Positions 18,901 through 25,986 of a stretch of DNA of 64,000 bases are shown here, piece by piece; positions within the stretch are counted from its first letter, which is position 1; every line of letters starts with the position of its first letter. Below the pieces are notes generated by a model. The model worked only from the letters and a program-made list of their open reading frames with translations, was not told the origin of the DNA and did not search any database. Source of the DNA: Murimonas intestini. GTDB taxonomy: Bacteria > Bacillota > Clostridia > Lachnospirales > Lachnospiraceae. The translations under genes and the position numbers were made by a program. The stretch is from positions 219,904-283,903 of the forward strand of contig QGGY01000008.1 of assembly GCA_003148945.1 (NCBI GenBank), in the 5' to 3' direction.

Positions 18901-19072
18901 GACCTCAAAGCCCGCCGCGCCCGGCAGTGACACGCAGAATAAGGCCGGAAGTGGTGCTGTAAAGACAGGTGACACTTCCCACATATGGTCTTGGTTATAC
19001 CTTGCCATGGTATCCTTTAGCTCGGCACTCCTTTTAGTCTTTAGGAAACGCAGAAGGATGAACGGTAAATAA
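15995..19072 (+). CDS. cell-wall-anchored surface protein with LRR and Ig-like/MBG-type repeats
   Basis: 1025-residue secreted protein. A signal peptide (about residues 1-33) is followed by a PKD-like region, a bacterial Ig-like domain, an EF-hand-like FDLDHNGYLS segment and short leucine-rich repeats of the form LDVSSCTALMRLSCSG. About 350 residues of paired beta-rich repeats come next, arranged A-B-C-B'-A' (the B units share DWTYGEPA/DWTYGEAA). The C-terminus has KTGD, a hydrophobic helix and FRKRRR, a sorting-signal-like tail for sortase, though not a canonical LPXTG. Adhesion or glycan binding is likely. AAGGAGG precedes the ATG. Confidence 0.8.
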   Translation: MSKRIKVRVLASLLVILVLVFSCVPVGVYEVRADQTADVLDGDFTWSPLEPVVGEEVQFRGPDTMNGSTVYSLSWKLNSSGPEIPFSPKGYRFQTTGTHSITILTKTSAGECSEFSKSIFVRKAQPVLSMSFPTDSTYVPGSGEDIAIRFELSDGYTYLDSLPFKFGLYDGSDEIFTDRLEAYLSNEINYQFLSAFLDTLSPGTYSIKWTTDGDVNNEAVPLTELGTLTIAEPPSIIDLTIDPPAAVVETGRQQRFTANVSAAGGADTSVYWSVEDQSSPDTFIDPDGLLTVDPDETSATLRVIATSVFDDTKRDEVTVTVTIPEGVKIDGTSFPDPNFREYVRSFDLDHNGYLSQNEAAQVKVIDITQRSDITDVTGIRYFPNLEALLCDGSGITYLDVSSCTALMRLSCSGTRIMELDVRNNTNLQELRCSGTMLASLDVTRNPLLRELDCTDTSPAYLDLGSAGIGLLSRPMASAVSYAPGGKTFDITGAFLGIRAGRIHILSGGTLDGNILSGYKRGIPVIYEYSCGTNNQNEEILTVTLTLDLPPKTDTSVSIEKDLDKLYDGMPVSLSDSDLIISGSAGAVTYQWAKANGSAWEPLTSVLPTEAGSYRVTAHVDADEDYNEAYSEPKSFVISQADNRWTKDLSVTDWTYGEPAGSPSCESLFGTPGFTYSDSKNGTFTDTNPETAGTWYIKASVPGTANYKSLEAVEEFIIHKAPAPAVTEPDDLKAVQDAILSSVTLPGGWAWVDGSQTVSADNSGYPARLTVDDRNYDYTAAEGYQAQGAFVERMLKVTVSKGQNRWTEEPLIKDWTYGEAANKPSGRAEHGTVEFSYSDSETGTFTAGTPSDAGTWYLKASVAESNEYTGLDEVVSFKIRKADTTVSINKDLNKTYDSKPVSLSDRDITVTGSTGMVSFIWEKKNGSVWEALTAAPSETGTYQVTAHAAENRNYKAADSAKKEFTISRPETSKPAAPGSDTQNKAGSGAVKTGDTSHIWSWLYLAMVSFSSALLLVFRKRRRMNGK

Positions 19073-19090
19073 ATAAAAAATAACCGGAAA

Positions 19091-19129
19091 GGGAGCATAG
19101 CCTCAGAATGAAACTGACGCTATGCTCCC
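19091..19129. terminator. bidirectional hairpin terminator
   Basis: GGGAGCATAGC (19091-19101) pairs with GCTATGCTCCC (19119-19129) across a 17-base loop. It is followed by ATTTAATTTT on the plus strand and preceded by an A/T-rich run serving the minus strand. It separates the convergent surface-protein and phosphoesterase genes. Confidence 0.8.
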
Positions 19130-19131
19130 AT

Positions 19132-20301
19132 TTAATTTTCCCCTCCTGCATCCGGAAAGGTTACATGTATGACTGCAACTTCGCTGTCCGTGCCTACCCG
19201 CAGGGGCGGCCCCCATGTTCCTATACCTGATGTAACAACAACCTGAGGGCTCTCCTCATTCTTCCTGTAATATCCATAATTCACCTCCAGAGTGATTTCA
19301 TTGATCAGGTTAACCGGAAAGAACTGCCCTTTATGAGTATGCCCGCATAAGATCAAATCCGTGCTCTTATCGTATTCTCCAATATTCTCCGGCTTATGAT
19401 CCAGTATGATCCTGGGAATGTTCTCTGCTTCCCCTGTTTCCTCCAGTTCTGTCCTTCTGTCTCCCTGACTGCCAATAGGGGCTGAATCTTTTCTGCCTGC
19501 CAGAATTATCTTGTCATCTATCAGCACCTCCTCATCCTGAAGCAGCTGGATCTGCGCTTTGTCCAGGAATTCCAGCATCCCCTCATATCCCGCTCCTGCA
19601 TCATGATTCCCCAGGCAGGCATAGACACCATAGGGAGCATTTATTTTATGAAAAAGTTCCTGAAGTGCCAAAGGATCATCCAGGGCTGTGATATCTCCGT
19701 CAAAAATATCTCCGGCGATACAGACCAGGTCCGGCTCAGCGGCATTAACCGCCTCTACAATTTTTTCCACATGCTTTTTATCAACCACATATCCTAAATG
19801 CAGATCACTGATCAGGGCAATTTTCATGGAATCCGTTTTTCCTTCAGACTTCTGCAGAACGACCTCATAATTTTTCGTCTGAATCACCGATGCATGAATG
19901 CCTCCGTAAACACACAATACTGCCGATATAACTAATGCTGCCGTTCCCACTGCAGCAGTTATCCCTCCGGGCAGGGGGACAGGCAGCAAACGGCACAGCC
20001 TGAGTATGAATAAAACAAGATCTGCAAAATTGACAAACATTATCACAAAAACAGCTGCTCCCAGCGCATAGTGGTCCGCAAGAAATACAACTCTTGGAAT
20101 CCTGCTGTTTGGGATTCGGCTGAGTACAAACAAAATCATGACAGCGGCCATAATAATTCCGTATATAATTCCAAAAACTAAAGGATTAAAAGCCGTGAAA
20201 AGCGGCCGGAACCAAAGAAAAAGTTTTCGGCCTGCATTTACAGTCAGACCAATAAAGCCTCCTAAAAATATAACTGCCATAAAAATCATAATAATCTGCA
20301 T
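19132..20301 (-). CDS. membrane-bound calcineurin-like metallophosphoesterase
   Basis: 389-residue protein. Four or so N-terminal membrane segments (from MQIIMIFMAVIFLGG) precede a calcineurin-type phosphoesterase with the canonical metal ligands: LISDLHLGY, GDIFDGD, LGNHD and LCGHTHKGQ. YkuE/YaeI-like members act on phospholipid or nucleotide phosphoesters at the membrane; the substrate here is unknown. ATG 20301 is chosen with AGAGGAG 9-10 bases upstream; the open frame reaches 20403 but has no better start. It follows the GGDEF gene by 76 bases and may be the last gene of that operon. Confidence 0.82.
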   Translation of the reverse strand: MQIIMIFMAVIFLGGFIGLTVNAGRKLFLWFRPLFTAFNPLVFGIIYGIIMAAVMILFVLSRIPNSRIPRVVFLADHYALGAAVFVIMFVNFADLVLFILRLCRLLPVPLPGGITAAVGTAALVISAVLCVYGGIHASVIQTKNYEVVLQKSEGKTDSMKIALISDLHLGYVVDKKHVEKIVEAVNAAEPDLVCIAGDIFDGDITALDDPLALQELFHKINAPYGVYACLGNHDAGAGYEGMLEFLDKAQIQLLQDEEVLIDDKIILAGRKDSAPIGSQGDRRTELEETGEAENIPRIILDHKPENIGEYDKSTDLILCGHTHKGQFFPVNLINEITLEVNYGYYRKNEESPQVVVTSGIGTWGPPLRVGTDSEVAVIHVTFPDAGGEN

Positions 20302-20377
20302 CCAACTTCGCTCCTCTGCCTGTTTTATAATTTGCATTATACTAGAAACAGCAGAAAATTCAACCGACACTTTTGTC

Positions 20378-22045
20378 TTAACTGTCGTAATCTGCGCGTA
20401 CACACCTCCATTTCATATCTGCTTTATTCTGGTACATGGCGTCATCTGCCCGTTTGAATACGTTTGAAAATACAAGATCAGTACTGCTGTTATAAACAGC
20501 GATTCCCCTTGCAATAGAGAGATGGTTTTCCTGATTTATATGCTTATTATATTCTTCGATTGCGGCCTGGAAATTTTCCAGCAGCTCCTTATAATTTACA
20601 TAGTCGCTGCCTTCCAGGATGACTGCGAATTCATCCCCGCCTACCCTGTATACGGGGCTGTGGGTAAAACTTTTACAGATCAGCTTACATGCATCAATGA
20701 TCAGCATATCCCCAAAATCATGACCAAAGCTATCATTGACCTGCTTAAGGTCATTGATATCTAAAACAACAATTGCAAATTCAGGATGTCCCTGCCTCAT
20801 CTGCTCTTCCAGTCTCCGTTCCGTCTCCTTATAGGCTGTTTTGTTCTTCACGCCAGTCAGGGCATCCCTGTATGCCAGGCTGTTTATGTAATCAATATAC
20901 TTTTGCAGATGGTTGACTGTCTGCTGGAAGCTGTCGGATAATGCGCCGACCTCATCCTTTGTCTGCTGGGTGAGAGAAATACTCAGATCCCCCGCGGCAA
21001 TCTTCTTTGCCGCTGTATTCAGTTCCTTCAGAGGCTTCACCATCCGTCTTGTGATCAGTACTGTCACAAATACAGCGAGTGTGGAAATAACAGCCAGTGA
21101 GATCAGGATCTGCAGCAGCAGCTGGTTTTTACTTTTATCAATTTCTGAAAATGGAGCTGTAACTGCCAGACGCATTCCATTGCGCAAAGTCCTGAAGGCC
21201 ATTTTTTTCTTGACACCATCATTTTCATAAGAAAAGAGGCTGCTTCCGCTTGTACCGTTTTTCAATTCATCCACAAGCTGGACCAGGCTCTTATCCACGC
21301 TTACCATCGGGCTTTCAAACGGATACGTCTTATGGCACATAATATTTCCCTTGTCATCAGTCAGGAAAGCATAACCGCTGTCATAGATCCGCACATCATT
21401 TACCATATCCTTGATCACTGTAAAATCAATATCCATCCCTACAACGCCAACTGTTTCATTTTCTTTGTAGATGGGAATGACATAGGAAATCATCTGTATA
21501 TTCAGGTTTTCGTTGGAATACGGGGCAAGCCAGGAAGCCTTTCCATTTTTAACCGGAATATAATACCAGCCTACATGCTCTACATCTGTTGAACTGTATT
21601 TAGAAAAATCTGTAGGAACAAGCTGCTGAAAACTTCCATTCAGGTTTGTTTTACTCCAGAGCAGTCCGGACGTGGGCGGTGTAAAATCAGGGTTATAGCG
21701 TACATAGACCGCCACAGCTCCCTCTGTATTATTGGCCGCATTTACTGCCACAGATTCCAGCTGCTTTGTAAATTCATCCAGATAAGCACTGTCGTTTTTC
21801 AGGCGCTCTATCCCCGCCAGATGTTCATTCGTATAGTCTGTCAGGGTTTTGACCGACTGCTCGATCCGCGAGAGCAGAGCATCCATCTCACCTGCTTTTT
21901 CGCTGCAGCTGTAATTCATCATCTGGGCAGTATCCTCATCAACTACTTTCTCAGCATTAATGATACCCGCCCCGCCAATGACAGTGGAACATATTAAGAT
22001 ACAGCTTAAAATTAATATGATAAATTTAGTCTGTATGGACTTCAT
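20378..22045 (-). CDS. dCache-HAMP-GGDEF diguanylate cyclase
   Basis: 555-residue membrane protein that should make cyclic di-GMP in response to an extracellular ligand. TM1 is at about residues 7-29, followed by an extracellular double-Cache domain, TM2 at about 310-330, a HAMP linker, and a GGDEF domain with RVGGDEFAVI (near residue 470) intact. Small-molecule or amino-acid ligands are usual for dCache. AGGGAGG precedes the ATG. It lies 37 bases after the stand-alone receiver gene in what looks like one signalling operon. No EAL domain protein is in the window. Confidence 0.9.
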   Translation of the reverse strand: MKSIQTKFIILILSCILICSTVIGGAGIINAEKVVDEDTAQMMNYSCSEKAGEMDALLSRIEQSVKTLTDYTNEHLAGIERLKNDSAYLDEFTKQLESVAVNAANNTEGAVAVYVRYNPDFTPPTSGLLWSKTNLNGSFQQLVPTDFSKYSSTDVEHVGWYYIPVKNGKASWLAPYSNENLNIQMISYVIPIYKENETVGVVGMDIDFTVIKDMVNDVRIYDSGYAFLTDDKGNIMCHKTYPFESPMVSVDKSLVQLVDELKNGTSGSSLFSYENDGVKKKMAFRTLRNGMRLAVTAPFSEIDKSKNQLLLQILISLAVISTLAVFVTVLITRRMVKPLKELNTAAKKIAAGDLSISLTQQTKDEVGALSDSFQQTVNHLQKYIDYINSLAYRDALTGVKNKTAYKETERRLEEQMRQGHPEFAIVVLDINDLKQVNDSFGHDFGDMLIIDACKLICKSFTHSPVYRVGGDEFAVILEGSDYVNYKELLENFQAAIEEYNKHINQENHLSIARGIAVYNSSTDLVFSNVFKRADDAMYQNKADMKWRCVRADYDS

Positions 22046-22082
22046 GGTTTAACCTCCCTGAATGCAATTCCGCTCTTTTCTC

Positions 22083-22457
22083 TCATACGCTGTACATCCA
22101 CTGTTTGAATTTTGTATCTTCCAGAGCTTCATAGACCGCTTCTTTAGTTACAGGTTTTAAAATATAACCTGATGCATTAGTTTTTATCGCCCGCCCGGCA
22201 TAGACATCCGTATCAGTTACAAATACTGTCAGGATCGCGGGCTGTACTGCCTCTGCTGCTGCCTGCAGCGCAAAGCCGTCTGCCTGGAACATTGGTATTT
22301 CTGTAAAGAGAATATCAATGGGATTATTTTTCAGATATTCAATCGCCGGCATAGACTCGGTAAACATAACTATCTCGCTTCCCGGATACGCTTTCCTCAA
22401 AGTCGTCACCAGCCGCTTCAGATCACTTTTATTAGGATCAACTGCCACTATAACCAT
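22083..22457 (-). CDS. stand-alone pseudo-receiver domain protein
   Basis: 124-residue protein consisting only of a response-regulator receiver fold. The beta3 phospho-acceptor position reads ILFTEIPM, so Glu53 stands where Asp53 sits in the regulator just upstream (AFLDIEM); the first acidic pocket is also reduced (AVDPNKSD). The Thr (FVTDTD) and Lys (YILKPV) of the switch are kept. Glu often mimics phospho-Asp, so the protein may be locked in the active state or act as a decoy. It overlaps the upstream regulator by 10 bases and precedes the GGDEF gene. Confidence 0.85.
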   Translation of the reverse strand: MVIVAVDPNKSDLKRLVTTLRKAYPGSEIVMFTESMPAIEYLKNNPIDILFTEIPMFQADGFALQAAAEAVQPAILTVFVTDTDVYAGRAIKTNASGYILKPVTKEAVYEALEDTKFKQWMYSV

Positions 22458-23272
22458 TCTGATTTTCCGCCTTTCATTTCTTCTTTTAATCTGATCAGCT
22501 CGCCCACTGTAAATTCAGCCCAGCTGTAATTGGACATATATTCACCCATAAATGTATTAAGCCTGGCCATGTCGCCATCCAGAACCGCATAATAGTCGCA
22601 GTCCACAAGCGTAGTATCCACAGCGATATCCTGCCTGCTCCTGATAATAAGTTTTTCCAGATCCATCTCCCGCAGTGTCTTAGCCAGATCAGACACAATT
22701 TTCTGGGTATTATTCTGCACTGCCTGATCGTAAGCACAGTCCTCCCACAAAACTGCCGCAAGCTCCGCATAAGTAACGCGGGCTCCCCTGCGGTCGATCA
22801 GATAAGCAAGACATTCTTTACACTTTGTTCTTGTAAATTTAAGGGGAATAGAGTCTACAAATACTTCAAAAAATCCAAAGGTCTGTATCCTGACCCGGCA
22901 CTTGGGCTTATACTCCGGGGGATGACGCAGATTATCAAGCTCTGCCTTAAGATCAGCTGACCTCACTGGTTTTACCAGATATCCGCTGGCATGCAGCCGG
23001 AATGCATCTATCATATATTCAGAATAACCGGTCACAAAGATAATGTTCAGGTACGGGGCGATATCCTTGCATTTTTTTGCAAGCTCTATCCCGTTATACT
23101 CACCCATTTCAATATCCAAAAAGGCGATATCTACATGATTATTCTCAATATATTCAAATACGTCATCCGTTTCTGTAAATCCTATAATTACGGCATCCGG
23201 CTCCAGCTTTCTTAAAAGGGATAACATATTTTCCATTGCCAGTCTTTCATCATCTGCTACAATAATATTCAT
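22448..23272 (-). CDS. response regulator, receiver plus winged-helix (SARP-like) domain
   Basis: 274-residue regulator. Receiver residues 1-120 have VADDE, phospho-acceptor Asp53, Thr (FVTGYSE) and KP (YLVKPVR). The C-terminal region (about 130-225, RIQTFGFFEVFVDS to IIRSRQDIAVD) resembles the OmpR/SARP winged helix found in AfsR-type and similar regulators. The gene starts inside the end of the kinase gene (23-base overlap) and ends overlapping the pseudo-receiver, so the three are tightly coupled. Confidence 0.82.
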   Translation of the reverse strand: MNIIVADDERLAMENMLSLLRKLEPDAVIIGFTETDDVFEYIENNHVDIAFLDIEMGEYNGIELAKKCKDIAPYLNIIFVTGYSEYMIDAFRLHASGYLVKPVRSADLKAELDNLRHPPEYKPKCRVRIQTFGFFEVFVDSIPLKFTRTKCKECLAYLIDRRGARVTYAELAAVLWEDCAYDQAVQNNTQKIVSDLAKTLREMDLEKLIIRSRQDIAVDTTLVDCDYYAVLDGDMARLNTFMGEYMSNYSWAEFTVGELIRLKEEMKGGKSEWL

Positions 23273-24560
23273 TTGTCATTCCTTTCCGCGGCAAAATAAT
23301 CTTCACTGTTGTACCGCAGCCTTTTTTACTTTCTATTTCCATTGTTCCATTACACTGGAACATGAGCCGCTGGCGCACATTTTCAATTCCAATATGAGTT
23401 TTGCCATCGTTTTTACTTTCAAGCGGGTCAAATCCCACTCCATCATCTATGACGGAGATAATGACATTTTCTTCTGCCATTTCACTTTTGATCGTGAGTG
23501 TGCCTCCGCCTTTCTTTTTAATTATTCCCCACCGCACTGCATTTTCAGCTATGGGCTGGACGGTCATTGCCGGCAGTATAAAATCCGTATACTCTAATTC
23601 CATTACAATCGTAAGCTTCTGGTCAAACCTCATTTTTTCCAGATACAGGTAATCTTTTACATGGCTCATCTCCATCTCAAATGGAATCATTTTTTTCTGG
23701 GCTATCGTATCAAGATTTCCGCGCAGATAATATGCGAAATGCTCCAGAGCTTCTGAAGCCTTCTGAGGATTGCTGTCACAGAGCTGCTTGATCCCAAGCA
23801 GGGTATTGTAAAGGAAATGCGGCTGCACTTGGCTCAGCATGATGGCGGACTTGGAAATCTCCAGTTCCATTTCCCTCAGCTTCTGTTTCTGTGCCTGATT
23901 GGCCTGCAAGCTTACATATACAAATATGATAGAGATTGTAGTGGCAAGGTACAGCCACGCTATTCCGTAAATAAACATCTGAACAGTCATGGCAAGCATG
24001 GGCAGAAAAATATAGGAAAGAAACACCCACAATTCTTTCTTTTTAAGTTCCCTGCTGTATATTAAAAGCAGGCTGATATCAACACCTGTTCCAATAAGCC
24101 CTAAAAACTGCGACAGCCAGAACCATTCTCCCCGTCTGTAAATATTATTTTCCGCAAAATCATAATACATATGGTTCCATTGTGATATTATCGTCAAAAT
24201 CACTCCTACAGCGCAGAGCCCCCATACAAATCCTGCAGCGCGGCGTGAAATTTTTATTCTTATCGAGAGATACCCCACCAGATACTCGGTGAAAAGCGCC
24301 ATTAAAAGATAACCGAGAACATAAACCAGAAAATTGGCAATGTGCACGCCCCAGTAACTTACAGCCGTTGCATGCCCCTTAAAAAGCCATGCTGCCGCGT
24401 CACTTATCAGCAGCAGGCTGTTGCACAAAAGGATCAGGAAAAAAACTTTATCGGTCCTGTTTTTAACATCCCCGCCCATATAAAGGCTGGTTATAAACAC
24501 AAAAGAAAGAATAGCTCCCCAAATTTCAAGAGATACATTTATATATCCTACCGTACTCAT
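23250..24560 (-). CDS. LytS/YpdA-like 7TM sensor histidine kinase
   Basis: 436-residue kinase. About six to seven N-terminal membrane segments (residues 10-215) lead into His_kinase PF06580 with SQVQPHFLYNTL (His248) and HATPase_c (QPIAENAVRWG, DDGVGFDP). The segment may itself sense a hydrophobic or cell-surface signal. ATG 24560 is chosen, 9 bases after AAAGGG; upstream TTG and ATG codons at 24581 and 24578 are in frame but poorly placed. First gene of the signalling operon. Confidence 0.85.
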   Translation of the reverse strand: MSTVGYINVSLEIWGAILSFVFITSLYMGGDVKNRTDKVFFLILLCNSLLLISDAAAWLFKGHATAVSYWGVHIANFLVYVLGYLLMALFTEYLVGYLSIRIKISRRAAGFVWGLCAVGVILTIISQWNHMYYDFAENNIYRRGEWFWLSQFLGLIGTGVDISLLLIYSRELKKKELWVFLSYIFLPMLAMTVQMFIYGIAWLYLATTISIIFVYVSLQANQAQKQKLREMELEISKSAIMLSQVQPHFLYNTLLGIKQLCDSNPQKASEALEHFAYYLRGNLDTIAQKKMIPFEMEMSHVKDYLYLEKMRFDQKLTIVMELEYTDFILPAMTVQPIAENAVRWGIIKKKGGGTLTIKSEMAEENVIISVIDDGVGFDPLESKNDGKTHIGIENVRQRLMFQCNGTMEIESKKGCGTTVKIILPRKGMTNEYYCSR

Positions 24561-24643
24561 GGGCATCGTCCCTTTCATCAATAGTAGTTATTATCTATTA
24601 TACAATAATACACCTCTCTTTTCACATCTTTCTGACAAATTCA

Positions 24644-24668
24644 CTGTATCTGTTTTAGGGAGATACAG
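24644..24668. promoter_or_regulatory. dyad CTGTATCT-N9-AGATACAG upstream of the kinase operon
   Basis: Perfect 8-base inverted repeat (24644-24651 and 24661-24668), about 85 bases before the kinase start, flanked by two CTGACAAA sequences (24632-24639 and 24713-24720). A TATAAT-like box lies closer to the gene (about 24599-24604 on the minus strand). Probably a regulator binding site. Confidence 0.45.
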
Positions 24669-24751
24669 AATCAAAAATTAATATTATTATACGACAGGGT
24701 TCTGACACCAGACTGACAAATATCATTTTTTTGCTCCTGGGAAATAAAAAA

Positions 24752-24807
24752 AGGAGTATCATCCCTTACATGAGCTCAAAAAAATTTCATGTAAGTGTGA
24801 TACTCCT
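24752..24807 (-). terminator. strong terminator of the GH172 operon
   Basis: Two-part stem: AGGAGTATCA (24752-24761) pairs with TGATACTCCT (24798-24807), and inside it TTACATGA (24766-24773) pairs with TCATGTAA (24787-24794). On the minus strand it ends in TTTTTTT, a good Rho-independent terminator 40 bases after the last GH172 gene. Confidence 0.88.
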
Positions 24808-24846
24808 GAAAAATGAAAATTCCATAATAAAACAGGATCTGATACC

Positions 24847-25947
24847 TCAGATCATCCAAAGCTCCCCGTCATCCGGCAGCTGTGGAAAGGGCTGTGTCTC
24901 AAGCGTCTGGTACCAGTAAGCCACACTGATGAGGTCATCCCTGCGCTTAAGATACAAGTCTCCTGTCTCCTTCCAGCCCAGATCCTGCAATGTAATGCGC
25001 AAATCTGCATCAAACCGGACCGGGTCCATAATATGCCAGCGGTACATGGAAAAACGCTGCTGGTGGCTGTAGAGTCCGTCGGACTGCTGCACCTGATACA
25101 TCCCCATAAACGGTGTCGTATATGTCTGATATTTGCCGTCTACCTCCCAGTCATAGGAACCGCCAAAATAATCTTCCGTACCTGTGCCGCAGATGGTAGG
25201 ATAATCAGTATCTCCATCGAGATAAAACTTCATTTCCCCTTCTCCCCACCAGTTGCCGGCTCCATTCAGCCCCACAAACAGAGCCGTGCCGACATATTGT
25301 CCTTTTCCTTTTATACCATCGACGATGGTATGCATTCCGCCTTCCACCGGACAGCTCATCCGAAACTGCGCATGGAAATATGCAGCATTCTCCGGCACAT
25401 CGGTCAGCGCATAATTGATCTGGTAATATGAAGTATAGACATGGCTGCTCCTGTTTTCCACCGTGATCCTGCAATGGGAGCGAAACGGCATGGGCCAGAA
25501 ACAGTTCAGTCCCCTGTTCGGATTGACTGCCACAGGAATGGAATTAATGGGATAAAATGGACCCCGAAACGGATCTCTTGGATGGCTGGTCCATCCGCAG
25601 GCAAAGAATTCTGCCAGAGGACATTCCACAGAGGGCTGCTCCTGGTGATCCCAGTAGATGCGGATAATATAGCTCCGTCCGATATTTCCTCCGAACCACA
25701 TACTCTGTATCACTCCCGGTCCTTCAATATCCGCAGCACACAGGGTTTCACCCGGCGCTACATCCACACTGGGAGATATTTTCCAGCCCTTTCCCAGTTC
25801 CCTGGCGCAGTGTGCGCCCGTACCCTGTACCGCCTTCCCTCCCCCCGCTTTTTCTCCGCTAAAATTTTCAGGCGAAATTGATCTTGTCTTTGCGTCGGAA
25901 GTCAGTGCAATCGATCCCAGACTCCCGATAAAATAATTCTGATCCAT
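24847..25947 (-). CDS. DUF2961 / GH172-family glycoside hydrolase (single domain)
   Basis: 366-residue protein of the DUF2961 family, now GH172, whose characterised members act on fructofuranosyl or arabinofuranosyl linkages. The conserved CGTGTEDYFGGSY segment contains the catalytic-region Glu. There is no signal peptide, so it should act in the cytoplasm on imported oligosaccharides. ATG 25947 is chosen with AGGAGG just upstream; the frame is open to 25977. Last gene of the operon, directly after the larger GH172 gene and before the terminator. Confidence 0.82.
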   Translation of the reverse strand: MDQNYFIGSLGSIALTSDAKTRSISPENFSGEKAGGGKAVQGTGAHCARELGKGWKISPSVDVAPGETLCAADIEGPGVIQSMWFGGNIGRSYIIRIYWDHQEQPSVECPLAEFFACGWTSHPRDPFRGPFYPINSIPVAVNPNRGLNCFWPMPFRSHCRITVENRSSHVYTSYYQINYALTDVPENAAYFHAQFRMSCPVEGGMHTIVDGIKGKGQYVGTALFVGLNGAGNWWGEGEMKFYLDGDTDYPTICGTGTEDYFGGSYDWEVDGKYQTYTTPFMGMYQVQQSDGLYSHQQRFSMYRWHIMDPVRFDADLRITLQDLGWKETGDLYLKRRDDLISVAYWYQTLETQPFPQLPDDGELWMI

Positions 25948-25986
25948 ACTACTCCTCCTAATAGCGTATGCCGGCATTACGCCTTT

